From contig OZ059897.1 of NCBI GenBank assembly GCA_964057225.1, forward strand, positions 9,362,001 to 9,426,000: 64,000 nucleotides of DNA. Reading direction: 5' to 3'. Every line of letters begins with the position of its first letter. The stretch's first letter is position 1. The position numbers were made by a program, and so were the translations under genes. The notes below the pieces were generated by a model. That model was not told the DNA's origin. It was given only the letters and a program-made list of their open reading frames with translations, and made no database searches. Of this stretch, positions 42,499 through 53,570 are shown piece by piece. This DNA is from Auanema rhodensis. Its lineage: Eukaryota > Nematoda > Chromadorea > Rhabditida > Rhabditidae.

Positions 42499-42828
42499 TT
42501 GAGTTTTACCTTTTATTTGAAATTTAACGTTTATTTTGAAAATTCATTCCTAACGTCTTTCTGATAAGATAGAACTCTGTAGATGTAACATTGTTTCAGT
42601 TCTTAGAACTCTGTTTAAGTGTTTTCAAACTTTGTATAGATAACAAGAAAAATAAAATGATAGAGATAGAACACTTCTAAGATCTTGATCTAAAATTTTT
42701 CTGACGGACTGATCCATTAGAACCAAAGATAACAAGAATTATTCTGATTTCACCTGCATAAAGATCCAGTAGAAAATTACGTTATGCTCTGAACATCTAA
42801 ATGATTCAATACAATATTAGAAATCACA

Positions 42829-42901
42829 GCCCGGTTAGCTCAGTCGGTAGAGCACCAGACTCTTAATCTGGCTGTCGCGGGTTCGAGCCCCGCATCGGGC
42901 T
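42829..42901 (+). tRNA. tRNA-Lys-CTT: tRNA-Lys (CTT)
   Basis: Consensus; leader acaatatta. Confidence 0.95.
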
Positions 42902-43232
42902 TTAAGTTTTACCTTTGATTTGAAATTTGAAAGTTTATTTTGAAAATTCATTTCTAACCTCTTTCTGATAAGATAGAACTCTGTAGATGTAACATTGTTT
43001 CAGTTTTTAGAACTCTGTTTGAGTGTTTTCAAACTTTGTATAGATAACAAGAAAAATAAAATGATAGAGATAGAACACTTCTAAGATCTTGATCCAAGGT
43101 TTTTCTGACGGACTGATCCATTAGAACCAAAGATTACAAGAATTATTCTGATTTCACCTGCATAAAGATCCAGTAGAAAATTGCCTTTTGCTCTGAACAT
43201 CTAAATGATTCAATACAATATCAGAAATCACA

Positions 43233-43305
43233 GCCCGGTTAGCTCAGTCGGTAGAGCACCAGACTCTTAATCTGGCTGTCGCGGGTTCGAGCCCCGCATC
43301 GGGCT
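43233..43305 (+). tRNA. tRNA-Lys-CTT: tRNA-Lys (CTT)
   Basis: Consensus; leader acaatatca. Confidence 0.95.
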
Positions 43306-43636
43306 TTAAGTTTTACCTTTCATTTGAAATTATAACGTTTATTTTGAAAATATAATCCTAACCTCTTTCTGATCAGATAGAATTCTGTAGATGTAACATT
43401 GTTTCAGTTTTTAGAACTCTGTTTAAGTGTTTTCAAACTTTGTATAGATACCAAGAAAAATAAAATGATAGAGATAGAACACTTCTAAGATCTTGATCCA
43501 AGGTTTTTCTGACGGACTGATCCATTAGAACCAAAGATTACAAGAATTATTCTGGTTTCATCTGCATAAAGATCCAGTAGAAAATTACCTTTTGCTCTGA
43601 ACATCTAAATGATTCAATACAATATCAGAAATCACA

Positions 43637-43709
43637 GCCCGGTTAGCTCAGTCGGTAGAGCACCAGACTCTTAATCTGGCTGTCGCGGGTTCGAGCCCCG
43701 CATCGGGCT
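43637..43709 (+). tRNA. tRNA-Lys-CTT: tRNA-Lys (CTT)
   Basis: Consensus; leader acaatatca. Confidence 0.95.
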
Positions 43710-44040
43710 TTAAGTTTTACCTTTTATTTGAAATTTGAAAGTTTATTTTGAAAATTTATTCCTAACCTCTATCTGATCAGATAGAATTCTGTAGATGTAA
43801 CATTGTTTCAGTTTTTGAAACTCTGTTTAAGTGTTTTCAAACTTTGTATAGATAACAAGAAAAATAAAATGATAGAGATAGAACACTTCTAAGCTCTTGA
43901 TCCAAGGTTTTTCTGACGGACTGATCCATTAGAACCAAAGATTACAAGAATTATTCTGATTTCACCTGCATAAAGATCCAGTAGAAAATTACCTTTTGCT
44001 CTGAACATCTAAATGATTCAATACAATATCAGAAATCACA

Positions 44041-44113
44041 GCCCGGTTAGCTCAGTCGGTAGAGCACCAGACTCTTAATCTGGCTGTCGCGGGTTCGAGC
44101 CCCGCATCGGGCT
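44041..44113 (+). tRNA. tRNA-Lys-CTT: tRNA-Lys (CTT)
   Basis: Consensus; leader acaatatca. Confidence 0.95.
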
Positions 44114-44444
44114 TTAAGTTTTACCTTTTATTTGAAATTTGAAAGTTTATTTTGAAAATTTATTCCTAACCTCTATCTGATCAGATAGAATTCTGTAGAT
44201 GTAACATTGTTTCAGTTCTTAGAACTCTGTTTAAGTGTTTTCAAACTTTGTATAGATAACAAGAAAAATAAAATGATAGAGATAGAACACTTCTAAGATC
44301 TTGATCCAAGGTTTTTCTGACGGACTGATCCATTAGAACCAAAGATTACAAGAATTATTCTGATTTCATCTGCATAAAGATCCAGTAGAAAATTACCTTT
44401 TGCTCTGAACATCTAAATGATTCAATACAATATCAGAAATCACA

Positions 44445-44517
44445 GCCCGGTTAGCTCAGTCGGTAGAGCACCAGACTCTTAATCTGGCTGTCGCGGGTTC
44501 GAGCCCCGCATCGGGCT
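44445..44517 (+). tRNA. tRNA-Lys-CTT: tRNA-Lys (CTT)
   Basis: Consensus; leader acaatatca. Confidence 0.95.
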
Positions 44518-44848
44518 TTAAGTTTTACCTTTTATTTGAAATTTGAAAGTTTATTTTGAAAATTTATTCCTAACCTCTATCTGATCAGATAGAATTCTGT
44601 AGATGTAACATTGTTTCAGTTCTTAGAACTCTGTTTAAGTGTTTTCAAACTTTGTATAGATAACAAGAAAAATAAAATGATAGAGTTAGAACACTTCTAA
44701 GATCTTGATCCAAGGTTTTTCTGACGGACTGATCCATTAGAACCAAAGATTACAAGAATTATTCTGATTTCACCTGCATAAAGATCCAGTAGAAAATTAC
44801 CTTTTGCTCTGAACATCTAAATGATTCAATACAATATCAGAAATCACA

Positions 44849-44921
44849 GCCCGGTTAGCTCAGTCGGTAGAGCACCAGACTCTTAATCTGGCTGTCGCGG
44901 GTTCGAGCCCCGCATCGGGCT
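44849..44921 (+). tRNA. tRNA-Lys-CTT: tRNA-Lys (CTT)
   Basis: Consensus; leader acaatatca. Confidence 0.95.
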
Positions 44922-45159
44922 TTAAGTTTTACCTTTCATTTGAAATTATAACGTTTATTTTGAAAATATAATCCTAACCTCTTTCTGATCAGATAGAATT
45001 CTGTAGATGTAACATTGTTTCAGTTTTTAGAACTCTGTTTAAGTGTTTTCAAACTTTGTATAGATACCAAGAAAAATAAAATGATAGAGATAGAACACTT
45101 CTAAGATCTTGATCCAAGGTTTTTCTGACGGACTGATCCATTAGAACCAAAGATTACAA

Positions 45160-45163
45160 GAAT
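45160..45163. other. target-site duplication gaat, left
   Basis: Partner at 48713-48716; together they restore spacer caagaattattctg. Confidence 0.9.
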
Positions 45164-45507
45164 CGTTCCATTCGGACTCCCCATATATGTAGCTGAAGGG
45201 TTAGAGCCAGACGACCAGAGGACCGAGGAATGGCTCCGCCTTCCCTCGTTCCCTTGGTCGGGAGTTCGCCTCTTAGCAAGCTCATGGACGGCTTGTAGTT
45301 TAGTCTTTATACTTATATTTATCTTATTGTATTGTATCTTTATCTTTGTATATTATTGTTGTAGTTTCATGCCAATAAATCTTTCTCTCTTTTATCTTAT
45401 GATTGACCTTATGCTCTGTATTCCTACCGCTACACCAAGGAATACTATTCGCGTCATGGTATAAACTACAATGGTTTATATTATCGACGCAGGAGCATAA
45501 CGGAACG
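45164..45507 (+). repeat. 5' LTR (344 bp)
   Basis: AATAAA at 45374-45379. Ends gcataacggaacg. The minus-strand frame at 45324-45530 spans LTR and primer site and is not a gene. Confidence 0.9.
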
Positions 45508-45520
45508 TGGAGGTTCCACC
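45508..45520 (+). other. primer-binding site, tRNA-Gln type
   Basis: tggaggttccacc, all 13 nt complementary to the tRNA-Gln 3' end as recalled. Confidence 0.7.
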
Positions 45521-46477
45521 TCGAACTCATCTTTTGAAAAAAAAAATTTTTTTATTGTAAAAGTCCATTTTTGCATTCTAAATTATAAATTCCTCCACTT
45601 GAAACAACAAAATGAAGGCGCCAATTTGTTCTAAGGTACAGATACAAGGGATCTCGCTTAAATGCGAGATAGGACCAATAAAATTTTTGCCCGCCGTCCT
45701 CAATTTAAAACCGTCTGAATGTCCACCCTTTTCTATATCGTATCTTGTACCGCTTCTCATGCCATTTTGAGGACGTTTGGATTGAAATAGAGGACAATTT
45801 CGCCAAACGAGAAATTATAGTTGTTCACATTTTTTTTTGGACATAGAGAAGTTTGATTACTGGAACAAAAATTTATAAGACGCGCGCAATTGATTATAGT
45901 TTGTATATTTTGTGGTCAGGACTAGAATTTTGAAATTATTATATTCAGACGTAAAAGATCATTTTACATATTATTTTGCGGGAAACCAAAATAGGTTACA
46001 TAAATTGAATATAAAAACAGACCACACTAGTCCGAAAAAGCCTGGTAAATCTGCAATAAGACTTCTCAGCTCTTAATTGACAGTCAGGTCAAGTTGGCGG
46101 AAGCATAACTGCTACGGATTTTATCCCCGTAGATTATGTCACCTTCCTCAAATCATTTCGTTGTTTCAACTCATAAGATACCCCTTATCTCCTACAGTAA
46201 TCCTAAGTTAATGGGAAATGTTTAAAAATAGACGTATTTTTCTCATTTTCAAAAAGAAATTCGCTTAGGAAAACGCACTTTTGCTTATTTTGATCAAGAA
46301 AAAGGACAGCCTTTTCAATAACTCTCCTCAAACCTCATTAGCATGCACAATGTCGAAAACATTTTGAGCAAAACATGCTATTTAAGGGAAAAGGAATGAG
46401 GAAAAGATTGAAAACATAAGTCCATTTTCTTGACGAAAACAGAGCAAAGTGCACAAAAATAAAAACAGAGTACAAAC
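45521..46477 (+). other. retroelement leader, no supported gene
   Basis: Opens with an A10/T7 run. The 60-codon minus-strand frame at 45578 has no counterpart support. The region matching 39376-39786 carries stops here. Confidence 0.55.
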
Positions 46478-46486
46478 TTTATTCAG

Positions 46487-47031
46487 TCAATACCCATATT
46501 TGATTTGCATCCGAGTTCGAAACTCAGAGGCAAGAAACATAGGAGTTTCGCTCGCAATTAAATCTTCACTATATTCTAAACCTCGCGAAACTCTAAGTTC
46601 CAAACCAAATAATGAGTCATCATAAACAATATAGATTTTAAACAATAATCTATATAATAAATACTAATAAAAATGACTCTTTTCCTGGTACCAGGCCCAA
46701 GGACGTGCGGTTAATAAACCGGCCCTACCATTATATACATGAGCGCATAGATCAACTTAGCACCTTCGACCAACAAGCTCCACTTCGGGAGCTACATCTA
46801 CGAAGGTGGCAAAGTTTATATGGTCCTGCCCCAAATAATACATTTGAAGATCTTCGATAAACTAAAGTAATCAAATAATCAAACATAAAATGGAGATACA
46901 CGAACCATTAAAATTATATCAAGATTTAGCCTATAAGCCAAAACTCCTTCTCCATCGTACTCAACGATGGATTCGTATAATTTCCACAGGACTTAAGTCA
47001 TGCCAGTGGGATTATAACGTTGGAAATCCAT
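46487..47031 (-). pseudogene. antisense gene of the retroelement, broken copy A
   Basis: Minus-strand exon 1 is 47031-46906 (42 codons from ATG), the intron is 46905-46862 (44 nt, gttcgt...ctttag), and exon 2 is 46861-46487 (125 codons with stop). In-frame stops at 46993-46995, 46757-46759 and 46664-46666 disable it. Aligned to 38658-39180 it needs no gaps over 124 exon-2 codons, and about 60 residues agree. Exon 1 shares the PTGMT start region and an AYR...DIILM end. An AATAAA follows (46478-46483). A plus-strand frame of 91 codons (46890-47165) overlaps it and is a shadow. Confidence 0.6.
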
Positions 47032-47318
47032 TTTTTTCTTTCTATCTTTTCTTTTCTTTTGTTTCTAACCTTAAAATAAATGTCCAAAGGCCGCAAAAGT
47101 ACAAAGGGGACGACATGAATAAAGTTTTTTTTAAAGATTCTAGAGCAGTAAGAAAACAAAATTAGAGGAAAGTGCAAGAGCGGATAAAAATAGTTTTTGC
47201 GAAGAGATAAACATCATTAACTATAATAAGCTTACGGTAGATAGGCGGAGTCAGATTCCTGGCCAGGATTTGAAAAACTCCCTCTCATTTACCCTCCGCA
47301 TCGCCCAGCAAAGCATGA

Positions 47319-47729
47319 CTATCCTATTGCTCCCGAATCTTTCTCTCTCCCAACACACATCTAAAAGAATCTAACGCACCTTGCGTCAACATCCCACACG
47401 TAGCTCACCATTCTCGGTTTTTCCAAACCAAAAGTCCTACAAAGGTGGCCAAAAGATTCTCATCGGCTTTCCGAGCCCTTTACCCGTCCGATATCAACAG
47501 TGACGCTACTGTCGCAAGTCGTACCGGAAGCCGTACCCGACTTCTCAGTGTTCAAATAGAAAAACCGCACCAACCAGACGAGAAGCCGAAGCCGCAAGTC
47601 GACAAATTCTATACTCCCCGAGAAGGCACATATTCACCTTCTGACGACACCGACGAAGATCCGGACTTCATCATAGCCGACGACAGAAAAAATTTTTATA
47701 TACATTCTTTTCTTTTCTGTAAATTGTAA
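47319..47729 (+). CDS. sense-strand retroelement frame, 136 codons, no ATG
   Basis: Counterpart of 37957-38361. Open from just after the TGA at 47316-47318 to the stop at 47727. The only internal start is a GTG at 47445. Basic S/R-rich middle, P/K-rich linker, acidic D/E-rich end. Not recognised. Confidence 0.35.
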   Translation, partial: LSYCSRIFLSPNTHLKESNAPCVNIPHVAHHSRFFQTKSPTKVAKRFSSAFRALYPSDINSDATVASRTGSRTRLLSVQIEKPHQPDEKPKPQVDKFYTPREGTYSPSDDTDEDPDFIIADDRKNFYIHSFLFCKL

Positions 47730-47747
47730 AATGAAAGTAACGGTGAA

Positions 47748-47954
47748 TTAGAAAATTTTTGATGAGAGATTAAGTGAATAAACAACTAAAAACAAGGAAT
47801 AAGCAAAAATATAATAAAAATAAATGACTACCGTAATCCTATACGACCGATAGAGATAATATTTTGCGCTAAACTGAGCTCCATATGTATCTCCAAGAAG
47901 AGACGAACATTGGCAGGCGCCTAAGCCACACCCCATCTGAGTGGTAGCCTCCAT
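47748..47954 (-). CDS. short antisense frame, 68 aa, possible extra exon
   Basis: Counterpart of 37726-37851. The first 30 codons are almost the same; a one-base insertion then shifts the tail into a hydrophobic, aromatic-rich extension that is probably read-through of intron-like sequence. Confidence 0.25.
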   Translation of the reverse strand: MEATTQMGCGLGACQCSSLLGDTYGAQFSAKYYLYRSYRITVVIYFYYIFAYSLFLVVYSLNLSSKIF

Positions 47955-48357
47955 TAGTACTCAAGGATTCATTCAGAGAGACATATGGAGACGAGTAAAT
48001 TATTAAATAAAATTATCCCCATCATCATTAGGATACGAGTAACCATGTAACGGAAATGTTTAATAATTCCTTATTATCTCACATAAATCACACATTCATG
48101 AAACAAAGAATTTTTTTTTATTACAGTACTACAAGGACTAAATTTATTTTCTAATCCTCCGTTACAAAATAACATAAAACCTATTATTGTATTCAAATTC
48201 TATCTTAATACCATAAAGAAACCTATTAAAATTATTTATATATCTTTCTACATGTAGATTTTAAAACTTTTAATTTTATTTGTAAACTCCTAGACTCTAA
48301 AACTCAGCTACATATACACTAAAAACACTTTATATCGCGCGGACGCGAAAAATCTTT
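47955..48357. other. retroelement non-coding stretch
   Basis: AT-rich; nothing supported on either strand. Confidence 0.5.
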
Positions 48358-48368
48358 GAAAAAGGGCA
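48358..48368 (+). other. polypurine tract
   Basis: gaaaaagggca directly before the 3' LTR. Confidence 0.7.
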
Positions 48369-48712
48369 CGTTCCATTCGGACTCCCCATATATGTAGCTG
48401 AAGGGTTAGAGCCAGACGACCAGAGGACCGAGGAATGGCTCCGCCTTCCCTCGTTCCCTTGGTCGGGAGTTCGCCTCTAAGCAAGCTCATGGACGGCTTG
48501 TAGTTTAGTCTTTATACTTATATTTATCTTATTGTATTGTATCTTTATCTTTGTATATTATTGTTGTAGTTTCATGCCAATAAATCTTTCTCTCTTTTAT
48601 CTTATGATTGACCTTATGCTCTGTATTCCTACCGCTACACCAAGGAATACTATTCGCGTCATGGTATAAACTACAATGGTTTATATTATCGACGCAGGAG
48701 CATAACGGAACG
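48369..48712 (+). repeat. 3' LTR (344 bp)
   Basis: Carries cctctaagc where the 5' LTR has cctcttagc. The 60-codon minus-strand frame at 48308-48490 is a shadow. Confidence 0.9.
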
Positions 48713-48716
48713 GAAT
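48713..48716. other. target-site duplication gaat, right
   Basis: Partner of 45160-45163. Confidence 0.9.
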
Positions 48717-48805
48717 TATTCTGATTTCATCTGCATAAAGATCCAGTAGAAAATTACCTTTTGCTCTGAACATCTAAATGATTCAATACAATATCAGAAA
48801 TCACA

Positions 48806-48878
48806 GCCCGGTTAGCTCAGTCGGTAGAGCACCAGACTCTTAATCTGGCTGTCGCGGGTTCGAGCCCCGCATCGGGCT
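48806..48878 (+). tRNA. tRNA-Lys-CTT: tRNA-Lys (CTT)
   Basis: Consensus; leader acaatatca. Confidence 0.95.
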
Positions 48879-49209
48879 TTAAGTTTTACCTTTTATTTGA
48901 AATTATAACGTTTATTTTGAAAATTTATTCCTAACCTCTTTCTGATCAGATAGAATTCTGTAGATGTAACATTGTTTCAGTTCTTAGAACTCTGTTTAAG
49001 TGTTTTCAAACTTTGTATAGAAACCAAGAAAAATGAAATGATAGAGATAGAACACTTCTAAGATCTTGATCCAAGGTTTTTCTGACGGACTGATCCATTA
49101 GAACCAAAGATTACAAGAATTATTCTGATTTCACCTGCATAAAGATCCAGTAGAAAATTACGTTATGCTCTGAACATCTAAATGATTCAATACAATATTA
49201 GAAATCACA

Positions 49210-49282
49210 GCCCGGTTAGCTCAGTCGGTAGAGCACCAGACTCTTAATCTGGCTGTCGCGGGTTCGAGCCCAGCATCGGGCT
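49210..49282 (+). tRNA. tRNA-Lys-CTT: tRNA-Lys (CTT), T-stem variant
   Basis: C63A mismatches 51:63; leader acaatatta. Same change in 53975 and 54782. Confidence 0.87.
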
Positions 49283-49524
49283 TTAAGTTTTACCTTTTAT
49301 TTGAAATTATAACGTTTATTTTGAAATTTCATTTCTAACCTCTTTCTGATCAGATAGAATTCTGTAGATGTAACATTGTTTCAGTTTTTAGAACTCTGTT
49401 TGAGTGTTTTCAAACTTTGTATAGATACCAAGAAAAATAAAATGATAGAGATAGAACACTTCTAAGATCTTGATCCAAGGTTTTTCTGACGGACTGATCC
49501 ATTAGAACCAAAGATTACAAGAAT

Positions 49525-49868
49525 CGTTCCATTCGGACTCCCCATATATGTAGCTGAAGGGTTAGAGCCAGACGACCAGAGGACCGAGGAATGGCTCCGC
49601 CTTCCCTCGTTCCCTTGGTCGGGAGTTCGCCTCTTAGCAAGCTCATGGACGGCTTGTAGTTTAGTCTTTATACTTATATTTATCTTATTGTATTGTATCT
49701 TTATCTTTGTATATTATTGTTGTAGTTTCATGCCAATAAATCTTTCTCTCTTTTATCTTATGATTGACCTTATGCTCTGTATTCCTACCGCTACACCAAG
49801 GAATACTATTCGCGTCATGGTATAAACTACAATGGTTTATATTATCGACGCAGGAGCATAACGGAACG
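49525..49868 (+). repeat. 5' LTR (344 bp)
   Basis: AATAAA at 49735-49740. Carries cctcttagc, as in the 5' LTR of copy A. Confidence 0.9.
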
Positions 49869-49881
49869 TGGAGGTTCCACC
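49869..49881 (+). other. primer-binding site, tRNA-Gln type
   Basis: Same 13 nt as at 45508. Confidence 0.7.
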
Positions 49882-50847
49882 TCGAACTCATCTTTTGAAA
49901 AAAAAAATTTTTTTATTGTAAAAGTCCATTTTTGCATTCTAAATTATAAATTCCTCCACTTGAAACAACAAAATGAAGGCGCCAATTTGTTCTAAGGTAC
50001 AGATACAAGGGATCTCGCTTAAATGCGAGATAGGACCAATAAAATTTTTGCCCGCCGTCCTCAATTTAAAACCGTCTGAATGTCCACCCTTTTCTATATC
50101 GTATCTTGTACCGCTTCTCATGCCATTTTGAGGACGTTTGGATTGAAATAGAGGACAATTTCGCCAAACGAGAAATTATAGTTGTTCACATTTTTTTTTG
50201 GACATAGAGAAGTTTGATTACTGGAACAAAAATTTATAAGACGCGCGCAATTGATTATAGTTTGTATATTTTGTGGTCAGGACTAGAATTTTGAAATTAT
50301 TATATTCAGACGTAAAAGATCATTTTACATATTATTTTGCGGGAAACCAAAATAGGTTACATAAATTGAATATAAAAACAGACCACACTAGTCCGAAAAA
50401 GCCTGGTAAATCTGCAATAAGACTTCTCAGCTCTTAATTGACAGTCAGGTCAAGTTGGCGGAAGCATAACTGCTACGGATTTTATCCCCGTAGATTATGT
50501 CACCTTCCTCAAATCATTTCGTTGTTTCAACTCATAAGATACCCCTTATCTCCTACAGTAATCCTAAGTTAATGGGAAATGTTTAAAAATAGACGTATTT
50601 TTCTCATTTTCAAAAAGAAATTCGCTTAGGAAAACGCACTTTTGCTTATTTTGATCAAGAAAAAGGACAGCCTTTTCAATAACTCTCCTCAAACCTCATT
50701 AGCATGCACAATGTCGAAAACATTTTGAGCAAAACATGCTATTTAAGGGAAAAGGAATGAGGAAAAGATTGAAAACATAAGTCCATTTTCTTGACGAAAA
50801 CAGAGCAAAGTGCACAAAAATAAAAACAGAGTACAAACTTTATTCAG

Positions 50848-51392
50848 TCAATACCCATATTTGATTTGCATCCGAGTTCGAAACTCAGAGGCAAGAAACA
50901 TAGGAGTTTCGCTCGCAATTAAATCTTCACTATATTCTAAACCTCGCGAAACTCTAAGTTCCAAACCAAATAATGAGTCATCATAAACAATATAGATTTT
51001 AAACAATAATCTATATAATAAATACTAATAAAAATGACTCTTTTCCTGGTACCAGGCCCAAGGACGTGCGGTTAATAAACCGGCCCTACCATTATATACA
51101 TGAGCGCATAGATCAACTTAGCACCTTCGACCAACAAGCTCCACTTCGGGAGCTACATCTACGAAGGTGGCAAAGTTTATATGGTCCTGCCCCAAATAAT
51201 ACATTTGAAAATCTTCGATAAACTAAAGTAATCAAATAATCAAACATAAAATGGAGATACACGAACCATTAAAATTATATCAAGATTTAGCCTATAAGCC
51301 AAAACTCCTTCTCCATCGTACTCAACGATGGATTCGTATAATTTCCACAGGACTTAAGTCATGCCAGTGGGATTATAACGTTGGAAATCCAT
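50848..51392 (-). pseudogene. antisense gene of the retroelement, broken copy B
   Basis: Exons 51392-51267 and 51222-50848; intron 51266-51223. Same three stops as copy A (51354-51356, 51118-51120, 51025-51027). The single base difference between copies (51210) changes a leucine codon of exon 2 to phenylalanine. Confidence 0.6.
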
Positions 51393-51679
51393 TTTTTTCT
51401 TTCTATCTTTTCTTTTCTTTTGTTTCTAACCTTAAAATAAATGTCCAAAGGCCGCAAAAGTACAAAGGGGACGACATGAATAAAGTTTTTTTTAAAGATT
51501 CTAGAGCAGTAAGAAAACAAAATTAGAGGAAAGTGCAAGAGCGGATAAAAATAGTTTTTGCGAAGAGATAAACATCATTAACTATAATAAGCTTACGGTA
51601 GATAGGCGGAGTCAGATTCCTGGCCAGGATTTGAAAAACTCCCTCTCATTTACCCTCCGCATCGCCCAGCAAAGCATGA

Positions 51680-52090
51680 CTATCCTATTGCTCCCGAATC
51701 TTTCTCTCTCCCAACACACATCTAAAAGAATCTAACGCACCTTGCGTCAACATCCCACACGTAGCTCACCATTCTCGGTTTTTCCAAACCAAAAGTCCTA
51801 CAAAGGTGGCCAAAAGATTCTCATCGGCTTTCCGAGCCCTTTACCCGTCCGATATCAACAGTGACGCTACTGTCGCAAGTCGTACCGGAAGCCGTACCCG
51901 ACTTCTCAGTGTTCAAATAGAAAAACCGCACCAACCAGACGAGAAGCCGAAGCCGCAAGTCGACAAATTCTATACTCCCCGAGAAGGCACATATTCACCT
52001 TCTGACGACACCGACGAAGATCCGGACTTCATCATAGCCGACGACAGAAAAAATTTTTATATACATTCTTTTCTTTTCTGTAAATTGTAA
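51680..52090 (+). CDS. sense-strand retroelement frame, 136 codons, no ATG
   Basis: Identical to 47319-47729 as read. Confidence 0.35.
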   Translation, partial: LSYCSRIFLSPNTHLKESNAPCVNIPHVAHHSRFFQTKSPTKVAKRFSSAFRALYPSDINSDATVASRTGSRTRLLSVQIEKPHQPDEKPKPQVDKFYTPREGTYSPSDDTDEDPDFIIADDRKNFYIHSFLFCKL

Positions 52091-52108
52091 AATGAAAGTA
52101 ACGGTGAA

Positions 52109-52315
52109 TTAGAAAATTTTTGATGAGAGATTAAGTGAATAAACAACTAAAAACAAGGAATAAGCAAAAATATAATAAAAATAAATGACTACCGTAATCC
52201 TATACGACCGATAGAGATAATATTTTGCGCTAAACTGAGCTCCATATGTATCTCCAAGAAGAGACGAACATTGGCAGGCGCCTAAGCCACACCCCATCTG
52301 AGTGGTAGCCTCCAT
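52109..52315 (-). CDS. short antisense frame, 68 aa
   Basis: Identical to 47748-47954 as read. Confidence 0.25.
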   Translation of the reverse strand: MEATTQMGCGLGACQCSSLLGDTYGAQFSAKYYLYRSYRITVVIYFYYIFAYSLFLVVYSLNLSSKIF

Positions 52316-52718
52316 TAGTACTCAAGGATTCATTCAGAGAGACATATGGAGACGAGTAAATTATTAAATAAAATTATCCCCATCATCATTAGGATACGAG
52401 TAACCATGTAACGGAAATGTTTAATAATTCCTTATTATCTCACATAAATCACACATTCATGAAACAAAGAATTTTTTTTTATTACAGTACTACAAGGACT
52501 AAATTTATTTTCTAATCCTCCGTTACAAAATAACATAAAACCTATTATTGTATTCAAATTCTATCTTAATACCATAAAGAAACCTATTAAAATTATTTAT
52601 ATATCTTTCTACATGTAGATTTTAAAACTTTTAATTTTATTTGTAAACTCCTAGACTCTAAAACTCAGCTACATATACACTAAAAACACTTTATATCGCG
52701 CGGACGCGAAAAATCTTT

Positions 52719-52729
52719 GAAAAAGGGCA
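52719..52729 (+). other. polypurine tract
   Basis: gaaaaagggca before the 3' LTR. Confidence 0.7.
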
Positions 52730-53073
52730 CGTTCCATTCGGACTCCCCATATATGTAGCTGAAGGGTTAGAGCCAGACGACCAGAGGACCGAGGAATGGC
52801 TCCGCCTTCCCTCGTTCCCTTGGTCGGGAGTTCGCCTCTAAGCAAGCTCATGGACGGCTTGTAGTTTAGTCTTTATACTTATATTTATCTTATTGTATTG
52901 TATCTTTATCTTTGTATATTATTGTTGTAGTTTCATGCCAATAAATCTTTCTCTCTTTTATCTTATGATTGACCTTATGCTCTGTATTCCTACCGCTACA
53001 CCAAGGAATACTATTCGCGTCATGGTATAAACTACAATGGTTTATATTATCGACGCAGGAGCATAACGGAACG
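52730..53073 (+). repeat. 3' LTR (344 bp)
   Basis: Same cctctaagc variant as the 3' LTR of copy A. Confidence 0.9.
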
Positions 53074-53166
53074 GAATTATTCTGATTTCATCTGCATAAA
53101 GATCCAGTAGAAAATTACCTTTTGCTCTGAACATCTAAATGATTCAATACAATATCAGAAATCACA

Positions 53167-53239
53167 GCCCGGTTAGCTCAGTCGGTAGAGCACCAGACTC
53201 TTAATCTGGCTGTCGCGGGTTCGAGCCCCGCATCGGGCT
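53167..53239 (+). tRNA. tRNA-Lys-CTT: tRNA-Lys (CTT)
   Basis: Consensus; leader acaatatca. Confidence 0.95.
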
Positions 53240-53570
53240 TTAAGTTTTACCTTTCATTTGAAATTATAACGTTTATTTTGAAAATTTATTCCTAACCTTT
53301 TTCTGATCAGATAGAATTCTGTAGATGTAACATTGTTTCAGTTCTTAGAACTCTGTTTAAGTGTTTTCAAACTTTGTATAGATACCAAGAAAAATGAAAT
53401 GATAGAGATAGAACACTTCTAAGATCTTGATCCAAGGTTTTTCTGACGGACTGATCCATTAGAACCAAAGATTACAAGAATTATTCTGATTTCACCTGCA
53501 TGAAGATCCAGTAGAAAATTACCTTTTGCTCTGAACATCTAAATGATTCAATACAATATCAGAAATCACA

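Larger units (their letters stand above)
40540..45163 (+). repeat. tandem array block 3: 11 tRNA-Lys loci
   Basis: Regular units of about 404 bp, all tRNA copies matching the consensus. A three-unit (1211-bp) higher-order repeat is visible (41215/42426, 41618/42829), sharing the rare gataagatagaact and aatttaacg spacer variants. Confidence 0.95.
45164..48712 (+). mobile_element. complete non-autonomous LTR retroelement, 3549 bp, copy A
   Basis: 5' LTR 45164-45507, primer site 45508-45520, leader, antisense pseudogene 46487-47031, sense frame 47319-47729, polypurine tract 48358-48368, 3' LTR 48369-48712. The LTRs differ at one position seen (cctcttagc against cctctaagc), so insertion is recent. 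Same family as 36966-40539, with which it shares nearly identical sequence outside the antisense gene. Confidence 0.9.
48713..49524 (+). repeat. tandem array block 4: two tRNA-Lys loci between the twin retroelements
   Basis: 812 bp. Together with one element it makes the 4361-bp duplication period. It contains the rare spacer variant gtatagaaacc, found again near 53785. Confidence 0.95.
49525..53073 (+). mobile_element. complete non-autonomous LTR retroelement, 3549 bp, copy B
   Basis: Twin of 45164-48712 at an offset of exactly 4361, with the same gaat flanks and the same single LTR difference. The one difference seen is 46849 g against 51210 a. It arose by segmental duplication with its flanking array, not by a second insertion. 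Landmarks: 5' LTR 49525-49868, leader to 50838, polypurine tract 52719-52729, 3' LTR 52730-53073. Confidence 0.92.

Noticed and set aside
45324-45760. 68- and 60-codon minus-strand frames (again at 49685-50121)
   Set aside because: LTR/primer-site and leader sequence; no homologous frame in the inverted relative beyond near-identity of DNA.
46890-47165. 91-codon plus-strand frame (again at 51251-51526)
   Set aside because: Lies opposite the antisense pseudogene exon 1, which has better comparative support; no counterpart in the 36966 element.
48308-48490. 60-codon frame at the 3' LTR edge (also 37189-37371 and 52669-52851)
   Set aside because: Crosses the polypurine tract into the LTR; a structural by-product.
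49525-53073. Second independent insertion of the 3.55-kb element
   Set aside because: Same target duplication, same LTR difference and constant 4361 offset show segmental duplication instead.
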